From Kudoa neothunni (lineage: Eukaryota > Cnidaria), in contig OZ199839.1 in the NCBI GenBank assembly GCA_964304625.1, positions 5,456,001 to 5,520,000 on the forward strand: 64,000 nucleotides of DNA, given 5' to 3'. The position numbers and the translations under genes are program-made. Each line of letters begins with the position of its first letter. The first letter of the stretch is position 1. The notes under the pieces were generated by a model, which was not told where the DNA came from, made no database searches, and saw only the letters and a program-made list of their open reading frames with translations. Of this stretch, positions 12,507 to 24,196 are shown one piece after another.

Positions 12507-12706
12507 ACTAACAAGAACTGTCCAGCTTTGCATGGGAATATTAAGCACTGAGAGATTTCCTAATAACATTAAAAAGCATATTAATGTTTCAAATTAACTC
12601 ATAGAAACAGTAAAACCAAATATGTTTTGTAAAAATCATACTTTTAACAACTGTGAACAACGAAATTAAAATCATAATCACTTCTGGCGGGGGTGAACCA
12701 ACAATA
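12507..12706 (+). repeat. ~200 bp repeat, right copy (inverted partner at 4.7 kb)
   Basis: Inverted copy of 4716-4913: AACTGTCCAGCTTTGC, GGGAATATTAAGC, TAATGTTTCAAATTAA and CATAGAAACAG appear in the same order. The matching end faces the gene between the two copies and the copies extend outward. Similarity fades after GGGGGTGAACCAACA near 12706. An 85-codon minus-strand frame over this region is likely incidental. Confidence 0.75.
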
Positions 12707-12852
12707 AACAATAAAAGATCGATGTCCTGTTTAGTATAATTCCCAACTGTTTTGAATTTGTTCAAAAGTGTTATCTTAAATGTTATTTTTTGTCCCTCGA
12801 GATTTTTCAATGAGGAAATCCGGCCCAGCTCACAAAGTTTGCGCACTACAGT

Positions 12853-14790
12853 TTAACCTTCCATGCATTTTGAAAAATTACATATTCCAAATAAAAATAA
12901 AGTCAAAATCACCCCAGATTTTGGTTGATAACAGTTTTTAAATATTATGTGATATTTATTAGGGAAATTATAGCTAATTCTATCGACGAAATTTTGAAAA
13001 AATGATAAAACATTGGGACTTTATAAGGCATATTGATGTGCACGAGTTCTCGATAATTTCGTTTTTTGTTCTAAAGCAATATTTGAGCAGTTGATTTTAC
13101 GGTTATAGGAATTAAAAATGTTCACTCCTACAAAATACAAAATATCAACGAGCGCAGCCAATTTTTATTTAGTACAATATCTTTTAGTGAAAAAACTCAC
13201 ATTAGTAACACAATTAGCCTATTCCTTAAAACAGTTGTTACAGAAATTTTTTGGATGTTCTCTACTGCCTGAATTTAAACAAAATGAACATTTTATTGGA
13301 GTTTTCTCGTCACGTTTTTCTCCTGCAAAATTCACACTTTAGGATAAAGCTATTCCGGCTAACGCTCAAAAAGTTGTTACGACGAATAAAGGTTAGGTGG
13401 GATTCTTGATTCTTTCTCGTGACCAGTTTTTTGGCCAGTTCATAGGCCATGAATTTCATAAATGAAATCCTAATGAGCTTGGATAAATTATTCAATTCTT
13501 TAAATAGAAAATGCATTTATTAGCGATGTGTTCACCATATTAAAATCACAACCAGAAGTCAATGATGAGTAAATCTTATAAAACTGAAAGACAACAGTAA
13601 TCTAGCGATTTTATCCATCCCTCCGTCGACTCGGTTATAATGTAGCGTAATTTCAGGTTTGACTGGCTCGTCCGACGAGGTTTGGATGACTGTAGAGGAC
13701 TTGAAAAGAACATATAACTAGCTTATTTTTTGGGTATATATCTGAGCACAATTTTCTTCCCATTAAATACGAAGAATATAGGATTTATAAGAGAATTTTT
13801 GGAAAGGTGTAAATAAGGCGAGATATCCCTTTTGTTGGCACGAATCGTACCTATCATTGTCAATTTTTTTGTCAATAATTCCTCTGCCAATTCAACAGAA
13901 GTGAAGAAGTTATCACTGAGAAAATCTTTACCGGATCGTCAGAATACTTGGAATAGTCCTATCAACTTCGGTAAAATATTTTTACAACATTTATCGCCTT
14001 ATTGGAATTATTTGGTCTTCCCAAATAAACATCAATGTTGTACACCTATGTTGATTTGGGATCAACCACCAGGAAAAACTTTATGACGTACGTAGCAGAA
14101 TTGTTTCGCATGTATTTCTTAATGGGACTAACTGCTCGTCAACACACATCTTCAACGGGACGGAAACAATGAGGTAATAAATAAACTCAACGAGCCCAAA
14201 GCTCACATAAATGAAAAATTCTTCATATTATATTGTCTTCCATACTATCTTTGTCATAAAAATGAAGAGATTTAGCAAGTTGCCTAAGTCTATTTAATGA
14301 AAAGAGATTGTGATGAATCTTTCTTCTTCATCGACCCAAAACAATAATGAAATTGGTTCTTGCATGTTTTTATGAATCGCTATCAATAGCATACATCCAA
14401 TTCTACCTTATCTAATGTTTTGCTGTTACCATCGAAATAACTTTTCTCAAATTGGTTCGTAAATTTCCACATAATTTCATACATTGTTTTGCTGAAAGAA
14501 GCCGTAGCGTATCAATCATTTCATTTACGTTATTAGATATAAAAGGAGAAACGCCAGATCTATTATTCATGATATTCTCGGCTCCTGTTTTAAGGATAAA
14601 GATTTCTTATCAGTCCAAAAAATGATCTAATTGGCACGTCAACATCGATTTCCGAGACATTCGAATTAGATTTAACGCGACTTGAATGATCAGCATTGGG
14701 CTCATTAACCTCTAACAGATGAAAAAGCAACCACCCTCTAACGGGCGTTGTGATACAAAAGACCCCGGAATTTTTGAATATATTCAGAAA
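12853..14790 (-). mobile_element. piggyBac-like element PB-2 (partial ends)
   Basis: A minus-strand piggyBac relic. A possible end at 12853 reads TTAACCTTCCATGCA, similar to the TTAACCTTCCCTGTACGG end of the 38.6 kb element. I did not find a matching opposite end above 14790. A plus-oriented piggyBac-like terminus (CCCTCTAACGGGCG, followed by a GACCCC block) sits at 14743 and may belong to another truncated insertion. Confidence 0.5.
13110..14790 (-). pseudogene. piggyBac transposase relic (PB-2)
   Basis: Minus-strand translation gives scattered but clear piggyBac blocks. The segment around the second catalytic Asp reads LSDNFFTSVELAEELL, continuing to MIGTIRANKRDIS, at about 13830-13925. 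A Cys-rich C-terminal finger with CSFCLN and NFCNNC lies at about 13220-13295. Numerous stops and frame changes separate the pieces. An N-terminal part can be followed to about 14750. This is the most decayed of the larger piggyBac copies here. Confidence 0.85.
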
Positions 14791-15129
14791 ATTATTATAA
14801 AGTTAAGGGAAAAATATTAAGAAATTCAGCGCGAGGAATATTGAGAAAACAATCAATTACTTCATAATTAATCCTCGGTGATCTGCTCTGGTAAGATTAG
14901 GTATTATTTCGTAACAACTCGTGATTGTAACGTATAGCATGTTTAGCCTCTTTTGAAATAATGACAAACAAAAATCTTAACGAAAAATAAAATATAAATT
15001 CTAATAAAGACACTCTATGCGGTAAAAAATGCAGAATAGCGACCGTGATCAAAAACAACCACAGCGAATCAAATCGACCATGATGAATAATTTATTTTTG
15101 TTTAGTTTTGATTCTACATGAATTTACTT
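14791..15129. other. Short non-coding gap
   Basis: AT-rich sequence between two piggyBac elements; nothing recognised. Confidence 0.5.
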
Positions 15130-15313
15130 TTAACACTTGTACTTACACTCGGGGTCCAATGGACCCAGAGCATGGTTGTTGCTTATATAATGACTCTCTC
15201 AATAGAGTCAGAAAGTCAAAATTTAGTATAGCTTCCTAAATATTTGTTGTATTTTTTTCATATTTATATGATCTAATGATGATTGAGTGATTTTTTATTT
15301 AATCAAAAAAAAG

Positions 15314-17955
15314 TTATACCCTCTTATGTACAAACTGGATCCAAAAGACCCAGTAGAATAACTTGACAATTAACGCCTTTAAACAAATAAAAACTAATAC
15401 AAACAATAAAACAACAAAATATATTTAATAAAGAAATCTAAAAATCCAGATTTGACAGTAACGAAATAAAATATCTCTAAATAATTGCACCTTTGTTTGT
15501 TTCGAGCCATGCCTAAAAATTATAAGTTGCTGCATACTTTACCATAACTTCTACAATATTTAATTACAATATAATTTATTATAAATAAAATTATGGTTTT
15601 CTACGTCGAAATATCTAGGAATAGTTATTATTGACCCATAGTTGGTTTTCGTTGTTTTTTCGGCTCTGGCATAAAACCGCCATAAAAACTTTCATTATTC
15701 TTAAAATTTTATTATTTTTTTAATACCAATGAATGAATGAATTTTGTATTTATTACTACAGTATAATTATAGTAAATAGTGTATTTGTAAAGATATGATA
15801 ATAAATAGCTTACATCTTGTGCTTAAATTCTACTGCAACGAAAAATTTATGATATTAGTCTCTTTGAGGGTGTTTTTGTGAATTTAGAAAAATTATACTT
15901 ACTTGTATGAGATAAATTAAATTTAAGAACTACAGATTTATCTAAGATAAGTTATAATGGAAGCAATGTGAGGCCGAAAAAGCAACGAAGAACGACCAGC
16001 ATGCTAAATCCTAATAATCCTACATTTGTTACTTGAGAGATGAGCTACAGGAATTTGATCGAAGCAGTTGATGAAATTGATAATTATGATAACGAAATAA
16101 GTTGCATAGGTATTGTAACATTACCTCCTGAAACGGTGGATATTTTAGCAGACGAAGAAAGTTTTGTCAACCTAGATTCAGACAATGTTGACATCTGGAA
16201 TGTCCCCTTAGTTTGCTGGGAAGTTGAGATATTTTCAACATTAGATGATGGTCAGACTGCTAAGAACTCCATGGCCAAGTGGAAAAAAAATTCTTCATTC
16301 ATCGAATTTATCAACCGATGTGGGAACTAATGTTTTTTTCACAAAACAAAAATGAATTGCCAACAAACGTTTCGCTCGAAAAATACGATTCACTTGAAGC
16401 ATTTTATTAATTTTGTGGTGAAAATTTATTGATGCACATTGTTAAAAAAAGTAATCTGTATGTTCGCCAGAAGAATGACCATTCTTTCCACTTATCGTTA
16501 AAGGAACTAAAATCATTAATTGGTATTTTACTACTGTCTGGATATAATAAATTATCCCAACAACATATGTATTGGGAATCTGCAATGGACTCTGGAGTTG
16601 ATATAGTCAGAAAATGCATGTCCTATAAACGCTTCAAGACTATAAAGTCATATATTCATTTGAATGATAACACCAATTTAGATCCTGAAGACAAACATTT
16701 CAAACTTAAACCAATAATAAAAAAACTGAATGCAAATTTTAAAAAATTTGGTGTTTTCCATAATAACGTTTGTGTCGATGAAAAGATGGTTCCATATACC
16801 TGTCACCACTCATGCAAAATGTTCACGAGAGGAAAACCAATTCGGTTTGGTTTTAAGCAATGGATATTGGCCTCTGCGGATGGTTTTGTGTATAGCTTTG
16901 ACGTTTATACAGGCAAGTCGGCGAAATATGATAAATATTCTGGCCTCGGTGGCAGTGTTGTGCTGAATTTTGCGGACGATCTTAACGATAAACCAAATGC
17001 TCATATTTATATGGACAATTCTTTCACATCCTATAAATTGTTCGTTGAACTGAAGAAAAGATCCCTCAAAGCAATCGTACTTCCAAATGCCCGCTTACAA
17101 CAAATAAAGTGATGGAAAAAAATCGAGAGGTTTCTTCTAAACATTTAAGGATAAAGAATTTGGCATTGATTGTCTATATTGGTGAGACACAAAACCTGTA
17201 GCTCTAATGAGTAGTGCATTAAATGTCGGACCTGTCCAACAAATCCGACGATATTTTGAATCTAAAAAAAGATACGACAACGTTCCTCTACATCACATAT
17301 GTTATATGTGTAATAAATACATGAGAGGAGTCGATGTCGTCGATGCTTCAGTTTCATATTACAGAGTAAATATAAAATCTAAAAAATGGTACTGACCCCT
17401 GTTTACCAATATGTTGTTATCCCTGGCAATGGTTAACCAATTTATTGGAGTTAACCATAAAAATGATGGAAAAATAGAATTGTTAAACCATATTCGAAAT
17501 ATCATAACATGTTTAGTTAGCATTAGTGACCATGAAAAACTTACCAGCACATCGTCCCTATCAAAACTCTGAGCGTCATCATTGTGCAAAAAACCCTTTA
17601 TTAATACCCATCCTGCAAAAAAGAAACGTAGATGTATAGTTTGTAAAAAAACTACAATACATTTATGTGCGAATTACCAATGTTATATGCATATAAAATG
17701 TTCAATAAAATTCCGTAAGGCATAATTATTTACAATTATTTCACTTTAAATGAGCTATTTTTTGTATACCGCAAACATAAACCTGCTATTGGAAAATCTC
17801 ACGTCTGTAGTTTTTCGGCAAGTTACGAATTCAACTGTAATTCATTAAATAGTTAATATTTCGAATATCTATTACACTTGTGTTATTTATTCATGATTTA
17901 ATACGTATATATAAATTATAAATAAAATCTAAACATTGGACCCGTTATGGGTTAA
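15314..17955 (+). mobile_element. piggyBac-like element PB-B nested in PB-A
   Basis: Lies inside PB-A and carries its own transposase (16040-17724). The left end near 15314 reads TTATACCCTCTTATG, followed by a CTGGATCC-AAAA-GACCCAG palindrome. The right end at 17955, inverted, reads TTAACCCATAACGGGTCC. The two ends match only loosely, so the borders are less certain than for PB-A. An alternative left end is the CCCTCTAACGGG motif at 14743, but that lies outside PB-A and would break the nesting. Confidence 0.5.
16040..17724 (+). pseudogene. piggyBac transposase relic (PB-B)
   Basis: The N-terminal part (16040-16330) and core (16429-17112) are in different frames. The core shows SLKELKSLIGILLLSGYNK, the first catalytic region VDEKMVPYTCHHS (near 16780), FGFKQWILASADGF, and the second catalytic Asp in YMDNSFTSYKLF (near 17010). 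A third region, MRGVDVVDASVSYY (near 17320), keeps the GVDxxD pattern. The C-terminal Cys finger (CIVCKK ... CANYQCYMH) lies at 17630-17700. All three catalytic positions are therefore preserved although the gene is split by frameshifts and stops, suggesting loss of function not very long ago. Confidence 0.92.
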
Positions 17956-19657
17956 GGATAGTAACAAATTAATCCTTTGTCGCCCTAGTGTAGCTGCTAA
18001 TCTGTGTAGAATGTTAACTCTTGATGATGCGATAAAAATGACTATGCAAAACTCAGAAGACTCTAACACGGATGAGAATCTGTCTTCTGATGAAGAAATA
18101 GACAACATTATAGAAGAACCAATTTCAAGCGATTCGGAGAATATTTCTGATATTGAACAATCTCAAGAGGAAACTCAGTTCTCAAGAGACAAATTAATTA
18201 AATGGGAGTCGAAAATAACAAATAAGGCGGTTAGAACACGTCACCACAATATTGTAACAAATTATGTATTTAGGATCCCAAATGAAGTTACTGAAAAAAT
18301 ATTTTTACCATTGAATTCATTCAAAAGTTTTATTGGAGATGATATTATTACAAAAATAATAATTTCGACAAACAATTTTTTGGAAAAGAGAAAAAATAAA
18401 ATAAAAATTAATGATTCTGGTGTTTGGAAATGGATAGGTGCTAATATATATCTTGGAATAATGAAAAACAAAAACTCTTCATTACAAGAGTTATGGAATA
18501 AAGAAAAAGGTTTACCGGTTTTATCGAAAAGTAATAAATCATTAATAAAATTTAAATATAAACATATGGAAATAACATTTATATATTTTATAGTAATATA
18601 TCATATCGGAGGTACAGAATTATCTCTGAAAGTATTCTTTTCGATGACTGCGTACGTAGAGCGTGACCCTCAGAGAAAAGACTCACCAATTAGTTTTTTA
18701 TGGGATTCATTTATAAATAATTGCCGAAGTAACTACATACCATCTGAGCAATTAACAGTGGATGAATAGCTTTGCACAACAGGGGGTCGTGTGAATTTTA
18801 AAACTTATATACCGAGACCGAGTAAACCCGGAAAATATAGTATCAAAATTTGGGTCTTGGCAGATGCCCAAAATGCTTACTCGTGTAATGTCTAAATTTA
18901 TACAGGAAGATCATCAAATGGTCCAGAGGTAAATAAGGGGAACGAGTTGTCAGAGAACTCGAAAATCTTTATCTAATATCTAGATAAAGGAAGAACCATA
19001 ACTACTGACAATTTTTTCACAAGTTTAAACCTGACAAAATATTTAAGAGGCCGTAAGACAGCCCTAGTCGGAACTGTGAGAAAGTCACGTAAATTTTTAC
19101 CTACGTGCTTTCAACAGAATAAAAAAGAAGTTGGATCTCAGTTTCTTTTGCATGATAGGATCACGCTTGTTAAGTTTTGTGAAAAGTCAAATAAGTCTCT
19201 TTTGCTTCTCACTTCTCTACACAACGACAATAACATTGAGGAAGATGGGAAACCCGAAATAGTACATTCCTATAACCAGACTAAGGCTGGCGTAGATGTT
19301 CTTGATCGGCTTATTCGATTCTACACTGCGAGAGGAAGAACTCTGAGATGACCACTTACAATATTCTATATGATTGACATTGTTGGTTATAACTCAATGG
19401 TTGTATATTTGGAAAAATATATTGAATTTAAGTCAAAATATAAAAACCGTACAAGGTGGCAATATTTACAAAATTTAGTTGATGGAATTGTTGAAACATA
19501 CGGTAACGAAAATAGTGACCCTTCGCTTATCGAACCATCAAATTGCTATAGAAAGGGTGGGAGAAGAAGATACAGATTGTGCCCCTCTATAATAGACATA
19601 AAAACTAAGACGATCTGTTTTAAATGTGGAAAAAACGTTTGTCAACGACATTATTAA
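17936..19657 (+). pseudogene. piggyBac transposase (PB-A), one frame with four stops
   Basis: A single reading frame of 574 codons covers the whole transposase with no frameshift. There is an acidic N-terminus (SDEEIDNIIEEP), the first catalytic Asp in LTVDE (18755), the second in TTDNFFTS (19003), the third in KAGVDVLDR (19285), and a C-terminal Cys finger with CFKCGKNVC (19615). It is interrupted by only four in-frame stops: TAG at 18767, TAA near 18893, TAA near 18974 and TGA at 19349. At three of these, relatives in this window or elsewhere in the family carry Gln or Trp, so each needs only one transition. The best-preserved transposase in the window. The first few codons may come from the nested element's end, and the true start may be a later Met. 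Confidence 0.93.
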
Positions 19658-19942
19658 GTTTTATGTAAGAATTGTCGTTGATTTTTTGTCTATTATAAAA
19701 TTAAAAATTCACACTAGTATATTTGTGATGCCATCCACGTCAGTAATGGCGTTGTGTTATATCTTGTTTTTTACAACGTAGCGACAAATTATTAACATGA
19801 TATTAACAATAAACCAATTTTTCTTCATTTATGTAATATTGATAATCAGTTGGACAACGCTAATTCCAATTTTACCGACTGGGTCCCTTGAACCCAGTTT
19901 TTGCAACAGTGTGATTTTTTGGGACGTACGTGCGAGTGTTAA

Positions 19943-20285
19943 CATTACCTTTCAGGTATACACGATAGCTGTTGTATCTTTTATATATCTCCTAGTCCAT
20001 CGTGATCATTTTTACAGGCCATAACACTCAATTGAGTGAAGCACCCTTTATGCATTCTAAAATTTAAACGTAGCAATTGATTTATATGCGTTGTCACAAT
20101 TTCTCCTTAGCGGATACCTATTATTAACTTTCTAAGTCACTCAAAAATTTACATCCCCAAGTAAAATGGGGTAGAAACCTACTCCACGTTTTTTTGATAA
20201 AAAGATTTAATATGTATAAAAATGATGTTAGAAAAAATGAATAAATACTCTGTGATATTTTCAAGTGCGAACGCGCTCGAATTAC
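19943..20285. other. Short non-coding gap
   Basis: Contains a perfect 14 bp palindrome, CACTCAATTGAGTG, near 20026-20039. No gene is seen. Confidence 0.5.
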
Positions 20286-20293
20286 GTTATACA

Positions 20294-22175
20294 TAGGGAA
20301 TGCCGTTTTCGATTAAAATCGATTTTCGTCGTCGAATTTTTTAAAAAGTTTAGACGTTTATTTTGCGTAGATGATAGATCTATTCCGAGTTAACTTGGAA
20401 ATGGGTAGACATAAGAGAGAAATTTTTAGTTTTCTGACAGAGAGGACGGACATCGAAAATGTTAAAAACGAGTTAATTTGCAAATATTGTAAAGTAAAAC
20501 TTCCGTTAAAATAAAATAGAAATGACGAACATACGAAATCGAAAAAACACCTTTCATTGAAAAAACGTTTAAAGAGACGTCCGTCATGCAAATATTTTCT
20601 TTAGGGATAAAATTGGTGTCTTTGGTATTTTTTGATGGAGTTCCGCTGTCTCTGATTGATAAGAAAAGTTATCTACGACGATTTTTATCAAAGTATTGTT
20701 AGCCTTCTAGATCATTCCCAAACAGTCGCGCCTTGGTGGATACGTATTTAACGATGATATTTGAAAATAATGAAGATAATGTGAGGTCATTATTATCGAC
20801 TAAGTCTTATCATTGATGAAACGCCTGATTTTACAAACAGGCCATTAATAAACATTTCAGCAAGTTTTTATGATTCTGAAACTCTCGAAAGAAGGACATT
20901 TATGCTTAATTCCAAGATATTATCGGAATGTAACTCAGTCATAGTTGCGAATGAAGTTTCAGAAACATTTCGGGCATATGGAATAAATTGGAGAAACTGT
21001 ATGTCAATCATTTCTGATTCTGCCTTATATATGAAGAAATATTTCAAGAATTTGTCGGTTATGTACAACCATATTATTGGAGTACCGTGTTTTTCCCATA
21101 TGAGATACATCTGGCGGTTCCAAATAGATTGACGTTGTGTTTGATAGAGTCAAAAAGTTCTGCATGAAATTTTCTGCATTTTTTTGTAAAAACAGATCTG
21201 AAAAAAAATCATTTCTTAAAATTCTTGCCAATCATGAAATAGAGTTTCCAAAAAAAGATCCTGCGAGTACTTGACTTAAGATGGTACAGTATGTACAATT
21301 GTATACAATGCTGCATTGAATATTTTCCGACTTTTTGTTGAATTCAACCCATGAGTCTGTTTCATCATTTATGAGTATTTTTGAGATATTCAATGAATCA
21401 TTAAGCGAGTTAAATATTTATCTTAAATTTATTTCGATATCTTTGTCTTCGTTGTATGATTTTTCCACGTCGATCGAGTTTAAGAGTTCATATGTTTTTT
21501 CACATCTCATTAATTGGATGAAATGTAATTACAATATTTCCCCTACAGATAAATAATTTTAAAAATTCCATGGAAATGTTCCCATTAGACAGAAGAGAAA
21601 AGATTTTCGGAAATATGTCAAAATTTGTTAATTTGTTGGTTGTTGAGATGTCTACAATAATTAATAAACGAATTGAAGGTTGCTTTCTGTCCGATCACTT
21701 TTTCGAAACTGTTCGAAATCTTGATTTTTCACAGTATTATAATTTTAATAATGTGAAATTATCTGATATTTCATAATTCGTTTGCAGCATAGCGGAAAAA
21801 GAAAATCTTCAGCGTGAATTTTTAACATTTCCGCGCTCTGAAACAGGTAATGTATCCAATTCTTGGAATTCCTGGGAAACATATGATAAATCGCATCCAA
21901 CTATTTCAAAAATAAGTAAAGATTTGAATGCAATTCCATTATCATCTTTATCAGTCGAACGTAGTTTTTCCAAAATGAAACAAAACATGTATTCATGAAA
22001 GATAGGACGCGTTTGTCAAATGAATGATTTAGAATACTTTCAAAATTATATTATAATGGTAGACTATACAATTATATTATTTTTCCACGTATTGATTTAT
22101 TTCGCGCAGAATATTTTGTAGGAGCATGCGCACTACATGGAATTAGGAAATAAACATCGAAAACAGCATTCCCTA
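20294..22175 (+). mobile_element. hAT element hAT-1 with 8 bp target duplication
   Basis: Terminal inverted repeats begin TAGGGAATGC at both ends, continuing CGTTTTCGAT on the left and TGTTTTCGAT on the right. They are bordered by a perfect 8 bp duplication GTTATACA at 20286-20293 and 22176-22183, the hallmark of hAT insertion. The interior holds a decayed transposase. The right duplicate overlaps the first two bases of the Tigger element that starts at 22182. Confidence 0.95.
20368..22070 (+). pseudogene. hAT transposase relic (hAT-1)
   Basis: The N-terminus (20400-20590) shows a BED-like zinc finger: CKYC, then HTKSKKH. The central part (20810-21130) reads LINISASFYDSETLERR, INWRNCMSIISDSA and IGVPCFSHM, as in hAT transposases. 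The C-terminal dimerisation segment (21930-22060) shows LSSLSVERSFSKMKQNM. Many stops and frame changes occur. The same N-terminal block recurs in the deleted copy at 32.5 kb. Confidence 0.88.
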
Positions 22176-22181
22176 GTTATA

Positions 22182-24194
22182 CAGTAGGTAACCGGTTTCA
22201 TGTACGTTCGATTTCACGCAATTTTTAAAAGCTACTTATTTTTACTATGAGTCGAAATATTGATTCAATAATAATTTTGTATAAACAATTTTATCAATTT
22301 TTATTGAAAAATAAAGTTGTAAAGTAATAAAATAACGTTCACAAGTGTCACGTGATTGACGGTTTCACGCCTTTTTTTGGAACTGAGTTTGTTGTTTTTT
22401 ATTTTAACGTCCAGAAAAGCACGGAGAATTCTAATTTTAACACAAACATTTAATACAATTATATATTATGATAATTTACTTCCCAAAGATGCAGAAGCCG
22501 CTACCACCAAACATTTTAAAATATTCTCAATGACGACTCCCAAAGGAATTTTAAAAATGAGAGAAAAAATTGTGAAAATTTATGAAGGAGGTCTACTTCC
22601 TAAAAACAGAAAATATTTGAATAATGGGTCAAATAATGATATCGGTCACACGAGAAGAAAAAAGATCGAATTAAGCGCCACGAATATCATAGATAAAAGA
22701 AATGAGTTTACTAATCGTAAAAATTTGCCATCAACTGCAACGCGTGGATAGTTTCGTTGCTTTAAAAAAGATATAATATTAAAAAAATTAATTATCACGT
22801 CGAATCTGGCGACGTTGATCCCAAAACTACAGCAGAATGGATATGTAAAATTGGAGCGCTTTGTGATGGATATTCAAAGGATTGCATTTACAACAATGAT
22901 GAGACGGGTTTGCTATATCAGTAACAGCGTGGTAAATACTTCTCAATTTATTTTGTAATTGTTTTTAAGGTAACAGGTGTGTTCATTCATCCGAGAACAA
23001 TATCAGAGGAACTGAAAAATCAAAAAAAAGCTTTTGACTGTTTTATTGAGAGCTTCGTTAAGTGGAGTAAAGCTAGATCCATTGCTAATCGGACCGAATA
23101 AAAAACCACATTGCTCTAAGAATATTAAGAAGTTGCCGCTTTTATTCGAACCAAACAAAAAGACTTGGACGACTCGAGATATATTCTTGAGATACATTTC
23201 GAAAATTAATGATGACTTTATTAAACTAGAGAAAAAGGTTATACTATTTTTATACAACGCGATCTCTCATTTTCAAAAAGATTTTTCTAACGTAAAATTT
23301 ATATTTTACACCCAAAACATCATTAGCGTTTTGTAGTCGTCAGATTAGGGCGTCATCCATTCCTTTAAATCATGCTACAGAAAGTCGATGATAGAACGAT
23401 TAATTTATTGTGCTGAAATGGGAATAGAGCTAACTCCTTCAAACGTTTTAGAAGCAATAGGATTAATCAAAACTGCTTGGGAAAGCGTTTCTAAAAATAC
23501 AATCACAAATTGTTTCATAAAAGCAGGATTTTCCTCGTTAAGATCTGCCTCAACTCAGGATAATTTATTAGTCGAAAATGGTGGAAGAGTTGCTGATGAT
23601 CTGGTTGCGAATGAAATAGCCGAAATTATAAAAGAAGAGGAATCATACCTAGCTCTTAATCATAATGATTTTGAATTTTCCAACAAAAATGATCAAACAC
23701 TAAACACGAGTGAGATATTTGATAATTTTATTTTAATTATATTTTTTAAGATTGTAACGCTGATGATGCAGAACAATTTGACACGGATGGGACACACGAT
23801 GTGGAAGAACTCCCCAGCAACAAAATTATTACCTGCAAAAAGGCTTTAGAATATTTGAAAGAATTAAAATCATTTTTTAGAGCGCATGATAATAATCAAA
23901 ATGTTCTTTTGAATGCAACAGAAGAGTCGATATTTAAGATTCTCTCAAACAATATGAAAAAAACTAAAATTACCAAATAATTTTCTCGAACATAATTTAT
24001 TTGATTTTTCATTTAAGCATATATTTATATTCCATTATTGAATAATAAAAATTTTTATGAATGAATAGGTAGCAATAAAAAATAAATCCCCCTTAAATTT
24101 GCATGCGCATTAAAGGTATGTAGAACCGGACGTTACCAATTTCACACACTTTTTCCCTGGTCCCTGAAAAATGCGTGAAACCGGTTACCTACTG
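22182..24194 (+). mobile_element. pogo/Tigger-type element Tigger-1
   Basis: Inverted ends start CAGTAGGTAACCGGTTTCA on both sides, flanked by TA (22180-22181 and 24195-24196), as in pogo/Tigger elements. The interior encodes a DDE transposase relic with a long DETG-type core. A hAT element sits exactly against, and partly duplicates, the left end. A shorter copy of the same family lies at 30568-31530. Confidence 0.93.
22440..23980 (+). pseudogene. Tigger/Jerky-like DDE transposase relic
   Basis: The N-terminal DNA-binding part includes KHFKIFSMTTPKGILKMREK (22520-22580). The catalytic core includes NNDETGLLY (first Asp, near 22893), KKPHCSKNI (near 23100), VILFLYNAISHF (near 23245, where relatives have an Asp in place of the Tyr), and GVIHSFKSCYRKSMIERLI (near 23350) after a broken third catalytic segment. 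The C-terminal tail runs to about 23980. Loss of the second catalytic Asp plus frameshifts make it inactive. Confidence 0.9.
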
Positions 24195-24196
24195 TA

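Larger units (their letters stand above)
15130..19942 (+). mobile_element. piggyBac-like element PB-A with both ends, host of a nested element
   Basis: Left end: TTAACACTTGTACTTAC at 15130. Right end, inverted: TTAACACTCGCACGTAC at 19942. They agree at 13 of 17 positions and both start with the TTAA target. Just inside each end is a palindromic block: GGGTCC-AAT-GGACCC at 15152-15166 and ACTGGGTC-CCTTG-AACCCAGT at 19878-19898. The transposase at 17936-19657 should belong to this element. The 4.8 kb length is too great for a simple piggyBac and is explained by a second piggyBac inserted between the left end and the transposase. Confidence 0.75.

Noticed and set aside
12589-12846. An 85-codon minus-strand gene
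   Set aside because: It overlaps the right copy of the inverted ~200 bp repeat, and the left copy does not keep the same frame open.
17936-19657. A variant genetic code (TAA/TAG read as Gln)
   Set aside because: Two of the stops in the PB-A transposase fall where relatives have Gln. But a TGA also occurs in place of Trp, other relics have frameshifts as well, and the 16-exon host gene has no internal TAA, TAG or TGA and ends in TAA. Ordinary decay explains it.
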